Assembly (NCBI GenBank): GCA_011800155.1
Contig: CM022370.1
Coordinates: 744,001 to 808,000, forward strand
Source of the DNA: Flammulina velutipes
Taxonomy: Eukaryota; Basidiomycota; Agaricomycetes; Agaricales; Physalacriaceae
Direction of reading: 5' to 3'
Length of the DNA stretch: 64,000 bases
The translations under genes and the position numbers were made by a program. The stretch's first letter is position 1. Each line of letters opens with the position of its first letter. The notes under the pieces are model-generated. The model was not told where the DNA came from. It saw only the letters and a list, made by a program, of their open reading frames with translations, and ran no database searches. Below are positions 1 to 13,187 of this stretch, piece by piece.

Positions 1-1173
1 CTTTGGTCGCTCCCCTAGTCCAGCGTACAGTGGACCCTTGCAGGAAAGCACTCTCCGATGCTGGTCTCAAGGCGAGCGAAATCAACGAGGTTATTCTCGT
101 TGGTGGTATGACTCGTATGCCCCGTGTGTCGGAAACTGTCAAGTCGATTTTCGGACGGGAGCCTAGCAAAGGTGTCAACCCTGACGAGGCTGTCGCTAAG
201 GGAGCTGCTATCCAGGGTGGTGTACTCACTGGCAATGTTACCGACGTCCTCCTCCTTGACGTCACCCCGTTGTCGCTCGGTAAGCACGCTATATACCGTT
301 TCGCTGTCTGATGCTTACGGCCACCGATAGGCATTGAGACCCTCGGAGGCATCATGACCAAGTTAATCAACCGTAACACTGTCATCCCTACCAAGAAGTC
401 TCAAGTCTTCTCCACTGCGGCTGACGGTCAGACCGCCATTGAAGTCAAGATCTTCCAGGGTGAACGTGAATTGGTTCGTGACAACAAACTCCTCGGCAAC
501 TTCAACCTCGTCGGTATTCCTCCTGCCCCCAAGGGTGTTCCCCAGATTGAGATCACTTTCGACATTGACGCTGGTGAGTATCTCGTCATTTGTCCTTCTA
601 TTGTCTAACATTGAGTTAGACGGTATCGTGAACGTATCCGCCAAGGACAAGGCCACCAACAAGGATCAGTCCATGACCATAGCATCTTCATCTGGCCTCA
701 GCGACAAGGACATCGAGAAGATGGTTTCCGACGCTGAACAATATGCCGAGACCGACAAGACTCGCAAGACCCTTATCGAAGAAGCTAACAAGGCTGACTC
801 TGTCTGTGCTGATACGGAGAAGGGTATGTGTTTCGCCGCCTCTTCTATCATGTTGCTCATTTCTTTCAGCTATGAACGAATTCAAGGACCAGATTGACAA
901 GGCTGAGCAAGAGAAGGTTTCCGCCCTCATTGCTGAACTTCGGGAACTTGCTGTCAAGGGTCAGGCCGCCGACCCCTCCATCGACGCTGAAGCCATCCGG
1001 GTAAAGATCAACGAGACTCAACAAGCATCATTAGGCCTCTTCCAGAAGGTATGTCTTCCCTTCTTCCTTCTGTCTATAATTTTGCTAATAACGTTGTGTA
1101 GGTGTATGAGAAGCGCAATGCTGAAAACAACCCTTCTGAGTCTGCACCATCAGAGGAGCCCAAGAAAGATTAA
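1..1173 (+). CDS. SSC1: Mitochondrial Hsp70 chaperone, 3' part
   Basis: This is the C-terminal two-thirds of a mitochondrial Hsp70, which imports and folds proteins in the matrix with Mge1 and the Tim44 motor. Exons read 1..279, 331..573, 620..823, 870..1048, 1102..1173. The sequence opens in the end of the nucleotide-binding domain ([13 protein letters not shown], then [13 protein letters not shown]). It continues through the linker ([13 protein letters not shown]) into the beta-sandwich substrate-binding domain ([20 protein letters not shown]) and the helical lid, ending in SEEPKKD. Mitochondrial rather than cytosolic or ER identity rests on the DnaK-like sequence and on the lack of EEVD or HDEL tails. 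The gene is cut by the window edge, so the targeting presequence is not visible. All four introns are 46-53 bases with GT..AG ends and keep the frame. Confidence 0.93.
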
Positions 1174-3250
1174 GCGTCCTCATCCACGTTCTTCTCGACC
1201 ATCGCTCCGGGCACTAGACGACGCCTTGCCAAAAGTACAGTCTGCCGTTACCTTACTTACACATAGTCCTGTTTCCGCTATTATATTGCTATTTGACACC
1301 CCACTCACCATTGCATATTTCGTATCTGTCGTTACTATTGCATTGTAATACACCTCAATCATGATCTCTACAAAAAACGCAAGTGCTTGAAGTGGGTTGT
1401 GTCACAGTTAGAGGCATTTCAAATTATGGTCAGTTGTCAGTTGAATGAACGCCTTGGCGACTGCTTAGTGCTTAACGCTCAGTGGCCACAGCAAGTCCGT
1501 GATCCTTTTTATCGGACAAATCTCCACCTCCCGTTATGATATGTTGGTTTCGTTGCGCGGGAGCTGAACAGATCCTATTCGTCGTTATTCAATGAATCGA
1601 ACGCTCAAGCAGATCCCGCTTGTAATTATTCACTGAATTGAGGCTCACCCCACAGACCCACAACATGTACCTTTAATTCAACGGTGGCTGTGAGGTTCCG
1701 CTGGCGGGTGCTGGACGTATTGGCCGTATCTGTCGGCGACGTAGTGGTACCTTTCAGGACTAACTAGACGATTGGTTTTCTTCTTCTAGCTTGCCGTGCA
1801 ATGAGCATGAGCTCCTCACGATCGTCTGGTCAGTTTCAAAGGTGTTAGCTGCAGTACTAAATCTCGGAATCGTGAGTTGCATAATATCATAATACTGGTA
1901 AAGATCTACCCATAACATTTGGAAGTAGCCACCTTCACCCGAATCTCGGATGGGAACATCAGCCGTACGAGTAAGTAGGAACTGCCGTGGTGAGTAGGTC
2001 TGTTGTGCCCCTGGATTGTGTTTACCAGTGGGTAGTTGTCCTCGGCTTCGACGCTTGGATGATAATGCTCGTTACATTATACATAGCGGGATAAGCTTCC
2101 ACCGACCTCTGAGGATGCAAGTGGAGGGTGTTAAGTATAATCCTCCGTTATCAAATGAGAAGAGCGAGGGTACAGACGAGACGAGACCGAGAGGAAGCGA
2201 TCAAATGACCTGAGAAGCACGATCGATATACCCATGTATTTCTCAGTCTATTGGTCGGAGAGTCTTATGTGAAGAAAGAGGATTGCCTTGGCAGTCAGTG
2301 TGAGTTGACATCTCCTGTCGCAGTGCCCGATAACGAAGGTAGCCGGATCGGTGAAGAGGCCTAGATACTAGAGAAGCATCAGATACAACGACCCAGCATC
2401 ACATGTGAGCTGCAAATACCTGCGAATCCTTTGAGGTTAGTGATGCCTTTTGAATTTGCAGTGGCATTGCCTTTAGGAACTAGATGACCAGTTGTAGAGT
2501 TCAATCTTTTCCGTATTGGTACTTGGGCAAGACTTGACGATGCACATGGATAGACGAGTCTTGTACGCTTGAGAAAATGTCGTGGAGTTGTAAGTAGCGC
2601 ATTACCAGGCTTACAGTCGAGTTTACGACTTGAGCAAACATTCCGAAGAGAGAACGCGTGAGAAAATGGTATCGTGGTAAGATGATCGTGTCCCTGGACC
2701 TCCGTGGACCAACTCAACAATCGACCACATCTTCCCTCATCAATCTGCTGGGCAGCCTCTCTCTCCAAAATCCTTATAGGTGTTATTCCGGTATGTCTTG
2801 CACTTTATGACTGTAACGCCTTTCGTCTGATACAATAGAGACAGGGAGCGGAGATTTTGGTGGAGTAGGAAAACCACCCACTTTTTCTTCTGGAAGAGCC
2901 TGGTTATCATTGCGCGTTGAACGCTGGTAGACAACTGAAGTGGCTACTGCGCGGCTGTATCGTCCAATTGGCCGACGCTGCCAACCAGTTTGCGAGGCAC
3001 GACAAGCGCAGATTGACTTTGCGGATCAATGGCTCGAGCCCCACTCTTCTTACTGCCTCACCCAGATCTTTGTTTGGCCATTATTTCGGACTTGGACGTA
3101 TGACCGCTCGTTCGGTGCCCTAGCAAACGCGATTTTAGTGAATTAACTTCTGTTCCTGAACGTTCGTTTATAAGAGGGACCTACTTGTCAAGGCCTTTCT
3201 TTGCATCACACAGCAACCCCTGCTTCACAGTTCATTTTAACATCTCTGAC
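1174..3250. other. Intergenic region, no gene seen
   Basis: Two kilobases between the Hsp70 stop and the polyketide synthase start. The short open frames here have no recognisable domain and cannot be joined by sensible introns. It must contain the Hsp70 3' end and the polyketide synthase promoter. Confidence 0.6.
3167..3174 (+). promoter_or_regulatory. TATA-like box of the polyketide synthase gene
   Basis: TTTATAAG lies 77 bases before the chosen ATG at 3251, a plausible core-promoter distance for a fungal gene with a short leader. Confidence 0.45.
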
Positions 3251-6200
3251 ATGTCTTCCAGCATCACCATTCCCATCTTCAACGGACAGGGCAGCTCCCC
3301 GTCCAAAGTGGCGGAAATGCGCCACCTCGCGCTTTCCGACGCGCTGCGCCCTCTGGGTTGCGTGTTTCTTTCTGCGTGCCACGCCGCGTTTCATACCGAG
3401 CTTTCGACATTGACTTGCATCGAACATGGAGTTGACCTTACAGATTTCACAACCAAGGAATCCCTCATCACCGTTCCCAAAGAGCGCTACGCGTACAACG
3501 CGGTCATCTCCGGATCGACACTCTTCCTTGTCCAAACCCTGCGCTACCTATCCCTCATCGACACCGCCACATCTCTCACTCCTTTCAGTGATATGTTGAA
3601 CCTCAATGCAGCTCATGGCGTCGGTGTTCTTGGATTCTCTTCCGGAATCCTACCTGCCACAGTCGTCGCGACATCTCTATCTAGCGCCGCGTTTCTTCAC
3701 CACGCCGTTGAAACTTATCGACTTGCGTTGTGGATCGGTGTACGCGTTCAGCAGTACCGGATCACAACACTTAGTACATGCTACAGCGAGCCGTCTGCTC
3801 CCTGGAGTCTTGTATTCCTAGGCTCTGAAAAAGCCAAGGTTGAACAGGCTATAGAGGACTTCTCCAAGGTATTTCGTGGTCTGTATTACGCGCAATTGTA
3901 CATCTTACGCGTTTTTGTTAGACTCGCGAAGCTTCACCGCTTTATGTCACGGCAGTTATTGACGCCACGTGTGTCACTGTATCAGGTCGTCCAGATACGC
4001 TTGATGCCTTCGCGAAGCACTTCGGAGCGGCGGTACACAAGATGTCATTGGAGACACTCTATCACGCACACGTTCACGTGGAAGGAGCCCGCCATGCAAT
4101 CCTGTCCGATGCCTGTCGTCGCAACATTGAATTCCCCAGCATGGCAGATATAAACACTCCCCTTCGATCTTCTTTCACTGGCCAAGCGCTCCACAAATCG
4201 GACAGTGGCTCGTTGTTGGAACTCGTGGTGGATATGATTTTGACTCAACCGGTGAACTGGGATCTAGTCGTTCGCAATGTTGCTCAGCTGGCCTTACCTG
4301 CACCTGTCCGGGTCTTGAATGTTGGTCCGGGAAGTGGCCTGGCAAAGTCTTTCGCGAAGGATCTTGGATCAGCGGCCGCCATGTTCGACCTCAGCGTGAC
4401 CAGCCTAGTTCGCCCACCTAAGCAAGAGCCAATTGCTATCGTTGGCATGGCGGTCAACATGCCTGGAGCGCCGAATGTGTCTAAGCTCTGGGAAGTCCTG
4501 GAAAGAGGTATAAACACGATATCAGAGGTGCGCTTGATTTAGTCTTTTTTTGTATGGATGATCCTCATTTCATTCTAGATCCCAGATAATCGTTTCAAGG
4601 TTTCTGACTACCAAGACGGGAAGAGGCAAATGAAAGCACATACTGGAAACTTCATTGACAACGTGGACGAGTTTGACAACAAATTCTTCAAGATCAGTCC
4701 CCGAGAAGCCAGGAGTATGGACCCGCAACAACGTATACTCTTGCATACCGCATACGAAGCTCTCGAGGATGCTGGCTATGTTCCAAACGCCACTGCGTCC
4801 TTCAACCCAGATACCTTCGGATGCTACGTGGGTGTTGCCACGAATGATTACGTGCAAAATTTGCGTAACGATATCGATGTTTATTATAGCACTGGTGAGT
4901 CTTTGATTGATCCCTTCAATCTAGTCTAACGTTAACTTTTGAAAGGCACGCTCAAAGCTTTCCTTAGTGGCCGATTGTCGTATGCCATGCAATTGAGCGG
5001 ACCTTCGATCGTTCTGGACACCGCGTGTTCTTCCTCGGGCGTAGCAGTTTATCAAGGTGCTCGTGCGTTGATGAATGGTGACTGTAATGCCGCCCTCGTT
5101 GGTGGCGTGAACGTTATTTCAAGCCCAGATGTAGGACTTAGCCATTTTACATTACTATATACTAAATGTTCCCGTTAGATGTTCCTTGGTCTTGACCGCG
5201 GGCATTTTCTCAGTCCGACTGGACAGTGCAAGGCGTTTGACGCTTCAGCCGATGGTTACTCTCGGTCTGAAGGTTGCGGACTCTTCGTTCTCAAGCGCCT
5301 CTCCGACGCTATTGCCGAGCAAGACCACATTTGGGGTGTTATACGCGCTGTCGACGTCAATCAAAGCGGAAAAGCCTCCTCCATCACTCATCCACATGCC
5401 CCCACTCAAGTCAAGCTCTTCCATACCGTCTTAGCTAACGCAGGGGTTAGTGCACTCCAGGTGAATGTCATCGAAGCACATGGCACGGGTACCCAAGCTG
5501 GAGATCCTGGGGAGCTCGAGAGCATTCGTGGAGTCTTTCTGGAGAAGAGTGGAAGGGAGCTGCATGTAGGGTCTGTGAAGGCGAACATAGGCCATCTTGA
5601 AGCAGCTTCGGGTGCAGCTGGATTAGCGAAGCTCTTGTTGATGCTCCGTCACAAGACCATTCCTGCCTGCATCTCCTTGAAGAACATGAACCCCAAGATT
5701 CCTGCAGGCCATGGCCTCGTCATAGATCGCACAGCGACGCCGTGGAATCCCGTCGAGACCGGAAAAACAAGGATGGCCCTTCTCAACAACTTTGGAGCTG
5801 CTGGATCCAACTCCGCCATCGTTCTCGAGGAACATGTGCCTCTTTCTCTCGATGTCGAAGATATACCGCTCGTGTTGGGACTTTCAGCAAAGACTGAGGA
5901 GGCGTTGGAGAAGTTGAGGGAACGATATCTTGATTGGTTACAGGATGACCAGTGCGCAGAGGTCTGGCCCAATATCGCCTATACCTCTACCAGCCGCCGA
6001 CAGCTCTACACGTATCGAATGTCCGTCTCAGCCACCAGCAAACAGGACGCAGTGGAGAAGTTACAGAAAGTGAAGGCCGTAGAAGCCGCTCCAATGGATC
6101 CTCCGAAAGTCACCTTCGTGTTCTCCGGTCAAGGTGCACAGTATCTCGGGATGGGCAGCTCTCTATATGATTCCTCGCCGCTTTTCAAGTCGATCGTTAA

Positions 6201-9200
6201 CGAGTGCCACGACTATCTCATTTCTGGTGGTTTCGTCGGCGTTCTTCCCATCATTCTTGCCCAAGAAGGTTCCAGTGGACTCTCACAGATAGACGAGTTC
6301 GAGGCTTATCAGTCCGCCATATTCGTACTTGAGTATGCTCTGGCTCGACTATGGATGTCGTGGGGTGTCACTCCGAATAGTGTAGTCGGTCATAGGTACG
6401 ACTCATTCTCCCTCTAATATGACATGGATACTAATGATGTCTCAGTCTTGGAGAATATGCGGCTCTTGTCATCGCAGGAGTGTTGTCCCTACAGTCAGCT
6501 TTGACCATTGTCGCCAATCGTGTGCGGTTCATGGTCTCGAGATGTGCAGTCGCGTCCACCGGGATGATCGCTGTCAACCTCCCAGCATCATCTTTGGCTA
6601 CGCACCTGACATCTTTCGTTGATTTGACAGTCGCATGCTTGAACAGTTCGACGGACTGTGTCGTTTCGGGACCATTGGTTTCGCTTTCCGCCTTCAAAGA
6701 ATATCTCGACACCTCCGTGAAGTGCAAAAACGTCATCTTGTCTGTTCCCTTCGGCTTCCACAGTGCCGCCATGGCGCCTCTCCTCGAAGACCTCACCAAC
6801 ATCGTGAAGAGCGTTGCACTGCTCCCTCCCACTCTTCCCATAATCTCCAATGTGCACGGATCCGTAGTTCGCCCCGGTGATAGCAGCGTTTTCGATGCGG
6901 AGTATTTCGCTAGACATTGCGCAGAACCCGTGCAGTTCGAACTCGGTGTTGGTTCCCTCGTGCAGGAGCAACACACGGATATCTGGCTCGAAATCGGTCC
7001 TCATACAGCGTGCCTCCCTATGGTCAAATCGATCTTGGGAGGGCAGCCAGGTTTACTTCTTCCTTCACTAAAGAAGCAGCAAAACCCTTGGACTACGTTG
7101 ATGACGACACTCAGCCAACTCTATACCACAGGACTTCCCATCAACTGGAGAGCAACTTTTGGACATATCGCCGGTGTTTTCTGCGTCTCTCTTCCCTCTT
7201 ACCCTTTCTCACCGTCCAAATTTTGGGTCAATTTCGAGGAGCAATCTACGTCGGAAGCAGTCGTGACCACACCAGAGTATCCCCTCTCCGACTACTCTAT
7301 GTTACACACTTGGATCCAGCAACCGTCGCTCAAGAATGACTTCACGTCAATCTTCGAAACCCCGATAAGCAAGCTCGCAAAATCCATATCGGGTCACCAG
7401 GTTGCCACTCTTCCGCTTTGTCCTGCGTCAGTCTACTTGGAACAAGTTTTTGCTGGGCTTGCCATTTCGTGGCCTCAGTCTACCGATCAACATGCTGTCC
7501 TACGTGGCATCACCTTCGTGCAACCGCTAGTGTACGATCCCGAGGTTACGCGTATTGTCATCACCGCGATCACTGTGAAAAAGGACGTCGGGTCTTTTAG
7601 CGTGAGCTCTAGGATCCACGGGAAATCCGATTCGGAATGTGTTCATGCTCGCGGTGAGCTTAAGCTACAGGCATCATCGATAACAAACACCAAATTCCTC
7701 CGAGCATTCCCTTCCATTACACGCAACGTCGCTTCCATCACTCGACCTGGCCAGCAACATGAAACCTTCTCAACTCGCATCATCTACGAAAACCTCTTCC
7801 AGCGTGTCGTGGACTATTCGAAGGAGTACCACACCATGGAGAGCATCACGATCGACGCCAGCCAAATGGAAGGGTCTGCTCGAGTGCGACTCCCCGTAGA
7901 GCACATCACTGGGAAACATGTCGTTCACCCCGTCTTCCTAGACACTCTTCTCCATGCCGCAGGCTTCGTGGCGAACTTACAAGGCGGACGTAACGATGCG
8001 TTTATCTGCACCGAAGTTGGATCAGTACGAGTTCTGCCTGAGCTCGTGGATCCAAACGCCCATTACACCGTCTACTGCAGCAACGTTTGGATCGAAAACG
8101 AGGGAGCTATTTTGGCGGAAGCGTGGGCGTGCCATGATCAAACTGGTCAGATTGTCGCGTGCATGAAGGGGATGCAGTTCCGTCGTCTCAGGCTCGACTC
8201 GTTTACGAGAATGTTGGCAAAAGCTGCTGGTCGCTCTCCCTCCAGTCGGCCTAACTCCCATACTACAATAACTGCACCAGCCATTATCGAACGAATCGCG
8301 CGTCCTTCTCTCTTGTCGACGGAATCAGAAGTCGCCAACATCGTCGCAGAGACTTGCGGAGTCAACACGTCATCGGTCGGGTTGGATACAGAGCTGGAAG
8401 CGTTAGGTGTGGACTCGCTGATGTCCATCGAGATCTTTGGACGTCTGCAAACCGCTTTTCCTGAAGCTCGCCTCGAGGCCAATATCTTGTCCACGTGCAA
8501 GTCGACTCGCGACATTATCCGCGAACTTGGTCCAGTCAGCGTTCCTTCATCCCCTTCCCAGAGTGGCATGTCTACTCCCGAAACACTAGTGACTGACGAT
8601 GAGACTTCGTCCATGTCGATAGGCGATGACGAAGTCGATATCAAGGGGGTTCTCGCCACCGTGTTGGACATTAACATCACCGACATCAAGGACAGCACGG
8701 ATTTCGAGCACCTCGGGCTTGACTCGTTGACATCCATTGAAGCACTTCATGCTCTGAAAACTGAGCTTGGACTTGAGTTGCCAGACAATTTCTTTGAAAT
8801 GTATTCAACAGTGCACGCCGTGCGCGGATACTTGAACTCCTCGACCAAAAAGCCTTCACCCATCATACCCCAGGGTATAACCAAGATGCTTCGCCTCGAC
8901 ACCTTCCCTTCTCCAATCCAGTCCTCGCCGTCCAATGGCAGTGTACCTTTGTTCCTCTTCCATGATGGGAGCGGGTTGGTCAACTATTATTCGAAGGTGG
9001 CACCTCTGCATCGTGATGTGTGGGGTGTCCATAATCCGCGCTTCAGCACCTCCCAACCGTGGAAGGACGTCGTCGAGATGGCTCAAGACTATGCGGATCG
9101 CATTGCTCAGATGTCCAGCGGACCTGTTATGCTTGGAGGTAAGCCTGTGCACCAGCATCCATACTAATCTGGTCCTGACATTTTGCTTAGGATGGTCATT

Positions 9201-9741
9201 TGGCGGCGTCGCTGCATACGAAGCTGCCCTTCAACTCTCCAAACGGGGCATCATTGTCAAAGGACTTCTACTTATCGACGCCCCCAATCCAGAGAACCAT
9301 GTACCTCTTTCGACGGCGATTATCTCTGCCGCCACATCACTCGACAAGCACGATAATTCTCAAGTCGGCCGTCTTGTCCAGACGCAGTTTGCGGCCAACT
9401 CTGCCATGCTGAAGGACTATAATCCGTATTCTACGCGGGGAACATGCCCGCCTGTTGTCTACCTACGCTCCGAGGACGGGTTCAACCCAGTGGGGGTAGA
9501 GGGCGTTCCTGCATGGCTCTCAGATCGTCGTGGTCGCGAGTCTGGATGGGAAAAGATTGCATGTGGCCGAGTCAAAGTCTTTGACATCCCCGGGAATCAC
9601 TTCCAAGTCTTCCACTCTAACAATGTATGTCTTTCGTCTCTGAGATCACTTCGATTCCTCTAACAGAAATTGTAGGTAGCAGCTGTGTCTGCTAAGATGG
9701 CCGAGGGATGCGAATACTTGCAGACTCTCACTCTTTCATAG
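3251..9741 (+). CDS. Non-reducing type I polyketide synthase (SAT-KS-MAT-PT-ACP-ACP-TE)
   Basis: An iterative synthase that condenses acyl and malonyl units into an aromatic polyketide; orsellinic-acid-type products are the usual outcome for basidiomycete enzymes of this layout, which is inference here. Exons 3251..3868, 3922..4527, 4579..4894, 4946..5130, 5179..6395, 6446..9138, 9191..9624, 9676..9741 give 2,044 residues. The SAT-like N-terminus carries GFSSG at 128-132. KS (from about 373) has TACSSS with Cys541, EAHGTGT His676 and NIGH His714. MAT has [12 protein letters not shown] near 890 and GHSLGEY with Ser981, split by an intron. PT has His1298 (GHQVATLPL) and Asp1480 ([10 protein letters not shown]). 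Two carrier domains have Ser1638 (GVDSL) and Ser1741 (GLDSL). TE has GWSFGG with Ser1881. No KR, DH, ER or methyltransferase domain is present. Neighbours are housekeeping genes. Confidence 0.95.
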
Positions 9742-10005
9742 GGCCAATTTTTCTTTATCTGTTAGTCGGGATAGGGCGAGATCGAGCTCGTCTACTGTTT
9801 GTTATAGCGAGAGCTGGCCTAAAGAGTTTTTTTAACTGTGCATTAACATTAGCAATCATATAATGACTGACACCAACTTCCATTCGCTTGGGCGCCGAAA
9901 TTGAAATTCATTGTTCAACGCGAATGTGACATATCACATGACAATTGAGCGCGTCTGTCACAATGACATTTAAATGTTTTGACCTCTTACCTCGACTAGC
10001 ACATT

Positions 10006-12954
10006 ATGGAGCCAAAAACACCTACTCGGCGCTCGAAGCGCGGTCAACCAGCTGTCAACGCAAAATCGACGACAGGAGCTAGCGATGTATTATGGGCCGC
10101 GCCTTCAATACATTCACGGAAGCTCAACCCTTCGACTGATCTTAAGAGCGACGACACCGAGCTGCTGGAAGGAAGAGATACTGATGAACTCTTTACGCAT
10201 GTCCATGACTCAATCATTTGTACAAAACGCACGACAGCCATCAAGAAAGTGCAAAATCGCAAAACACAAACCATCCTGGAAGAGACAGAGACATTCCGTG
10301 TGGGCGACACAATATTGGTGGAAGGAATTGGGAAAGAGCAGAACGTTGCTGTCATAGCGGGTATGTGGGAGATTGACCTCAACTCGGACGACATTCCTCT
10401 GTCAAGACGGATGTACGTTCAGATTCACTTCTTCGTCAAACCTAAACAACTGGGAGACGTCCGCGCCAAGCGTGAAGTTCTAAAGGTGCGTCGCCCATTG
10501 GTATCGCAGCGTATTCGGAACTTATAAGTTGCAGGATGAAATCTTCTACACTCTCACAGAACGTATGATACTAGAAGACGTTGGTGTCATTCTACGTCGT
10601 TGCACTATTGGAGCGCCATCCCGTTCCGGACTAGGTACGATAATCATGCCCAACCAGTGTAAACTCGGTCTCATTCCTCAAACAGGCGACGACAGTGACG
10701 ACGACAACGACGAGGCACCTCCAGATCATACCGAGTTCGTATGCCGCTATGCAACAAATTCTCGTCGAGGTCTATACTACGAGTTCAATTGGCTCACGCA
10801 CAAATCCGCGGCGATGAAACTCCTGGAAAGCGAACCGGCACGATGCGTAACAGGCGAACTATGGGATGTCGTGGTCCCCGCCGACACCAAGCTCAAAACC
10901 AAACCTAAAGGCAAAAAGGCGCAAACGAAGGCCAAGACCGTAACCCAACGAAAGACTAGTCGGGCCAGATTCCTAGACAACGACGAAGAGGAAGCATCTG
11001 ACGCGGCCGATTCACCTGACGAGGAAGACTATGCGCCGGAATTGGACGACGAGCAGGAAGACGAGGAGCACACCATGCATGGTGTATTCTCAGAAGAAGA
11101 AGCAGAGGAGGAAGACTATGCGCCGGAATTGGACGACGAGCAGGAAGACGAGGAGCACACCATGCATGGTGTATTCTCAGAAGAAGAAGCAGAGGAGGAA
11201 TCAGCCTCCGAATCCGAAATTGACGAGCCTCAGACGCCCAGTCGCAAACGGAAACGCGGGACAGCACCTACAACTCCACGAAAGCGGAAGAAGACAGTTG
11301 CTCACCCTACTCCTCATTCTAAAGCGCGAAGTGTGCTTTTGTCTCCCCGGAAGAGACAAAAGTTCACGCGTATGCCGCAGTTGACGTACACTGCTGACGA
11401 TGCGCTTTGCAACTTGCCTGACGATCCTTATCTGAAGGCCATGCATGTTCTCCACGTCGGGAGTCGTCCAGACGCGTTACCATGTAGAGATGCAGAGTAT
11501 CAACACGTTCTACGAAGCGTTGGAGATTTACTGGAAGAGGGAAGCGGCGGGTGTGTCTGTGAGTCATTCAGCGCTGACTTTCATGGCGTCTCTGATCTGT
11601 TTTGTAGATATCTCTGGTGTTCCGGGGACAGGCAAGACTGCGACCGTTCATGCCGTTATTCGAGAGTTGATGAAAATGGCGGAAAATAACGTATGTTTTC
11701 TGTTTCTCACGAAATAATATTCAGTTGTTTAACATTTCGTAGGAAACTAATCCCTTCACATACGTTGAAATCAATGGTCTACGCGTCCCCGAACCTCCAG
11801 CGGCTTATATCGAGCTATGGCAATCGCTATCTAAACACGATGTCAAGAAACTCGGACGAATGTCGATCAGCGCCAAAGAGAGCTTAAAAGCGCTCACTGG
11901 CTACTTTAGCAAGGGCCAAGGTAGAGGCCCAGGAGGACATGCTTGGTATGTCATATTTCGGTCTAACTGAATCCTATTTGACAAGAGTTGAATTAGCATC
12001 GTGTTGATGGACGAGCTCGACCAACTTGTGACGACGAAGCAAGACGTGGTGTACAACTTTTTCAATTGGCCGACGCTCAAAGACAGTCAGCTCATCGTCA
12101 TCGCTGTCGCCAATACGCATGATCTGCCGGAGAGGGTTATGAACGGACGTGTACGCAGTCGTCTAGGTAAGATTTGCAAGCGTTTATTGTCATCTAGGTC
12201 TCATGGAATTCTTAGGCATGACGCGCATAAATTTCAAGCCATATAACGCGAAGCAATTGGCAGAAATCGTCACTTCACGACTGACGAGTGTCGATATGAC
12301 TCCAGGCGATAACGGGCCAGTCATCAAACTGGGCGCAATCAAGCTGGCTGCTGCCAAGGTGGCGAACATTACTGGCGATGCGAGGCGTGTCCTCGATGTC
12401 TGCAGGTATGTTAATTCGATTTATCTCACTTTCAACGTGTTAAATATTAAATCTAGACGCGCTGTTGAACTCGTTCGTGACGACGAGAGAGTGGCAGCTC
12501 AAGGCGAAATTAACGAGGTCATGAAGGCAATGCAAAACAGTCCTATAGCAGCGTATCTACGCGATTTGAGCTTCCACGAGCGTGTTATGCTCGCGTCGTT
12601 GGTGAAATGTGTAAAACGAGAGGGCGTGGAAGAGATCAAATGGGGCGAGGTTAGTCTGTCTCTTACTCATGCTTGTTCCGTGTACTTAACTCTCTTGAGG
12701 TCTATTATCAGCACCTCATCTACGTAGATGCTCTCGCGGGATCTGACGATCCCAAGCGAAAACCGACCATACACGAACTCGGCCTCATCCTAGAGTCGCT
12801 AGTTTCTTCGCGCGCTATGTTGGTGGAAGAGGGAGCGTCGGCAGCGAAGAAACCAGATGAGGACCGGAAAGTGATGCTCAATATCGAACAGAATGAAGTG
12901 GAGCGAGTACTGGGTGAGGTCGGAGGAGAGATATGGAAGAAGGTGTTGAACTGA
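10006..12954 (+). CDS. ORC1: Origin recognition complex subunit 1
   Basis: The largest ORC subunit, an ATPase that marks replication origins and loads MCM with Cdc6. Exons 10006..10485, 10535..11558, 11608..11690, 11743..11945, 11997..12166, 12216..12405, 12457..12649, 12700..12954 give 865 residues. An N-terminal BAH domain (about 100-240, around [14 protein letters not shown]) precedes a long acidic/basic disordered linker. The AAA+ module has Walker A GVPGTGKT at 505-512, Walker B VLMDELD with Asp602-Glu603, and sensor region [22 protein letters not shown]-terminal winged-helix region follows. The linker holds two identical 29-residue repeats (323-351 and 352-380). Basic clusters such as RKRKRG and RKRKK look like nuclear localisation signals. 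It converges with the dynactin gene 233 bases downstream. Confidence 0.95.
11021..11194 (+). repeat. Exact 87-bp tandem duplication inside ORC1
   Basis: Two head-to-tail copies, 11021..11107 and 11108..11194, without visible differences. The unit is 29 codons, so the reading frame is kept. It encodes an acidic segment including [14 protein letters not shown] and [10 protein letters not shown] in the ORC1 linker. Confidence 0.9.
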
Positions 12955-13187
12955 GAGTAGTTCATGTTTGTATCGATAGTTCGTTGTTTTTATTATCATG
13001 TAGCATAACGTATAGCGTGTAGACGCAGCAGCGAATTGAAGGGGAGACATCAAGTCGAGTACTGCATCGATAGGATAGCGCGCCAACGGACAATATGGAG
13101 GTAGCGCCGTGTTAGAAATACATACGTGCGAGGTTTACAAGGGGGGCATGATATCTAAAAGCGCGAAGGAAAAGTTATAGAGCCCTG

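Noticed and set aside
1174..3184. Small frames at 2016-2213, 2379-2768 and 2740-2934
   Set aside because: No domain, no supporting splice structure and random-looking composition.
3185..3250. Extending the polyketide synthase N-terminus upstream in frame
   Set aside because: The extension has no ATG; the first ATG in frame is 3251, at a good distance from a TATA box.
12700..12712. Using TATCAG as the acceptor of the last ORC1 intron
   Set aside because: It would drop VYYQ from a conserved winged-helix stretch; the TTGAG acceptor ending at 12699 gives contiguous family sequence and frame.
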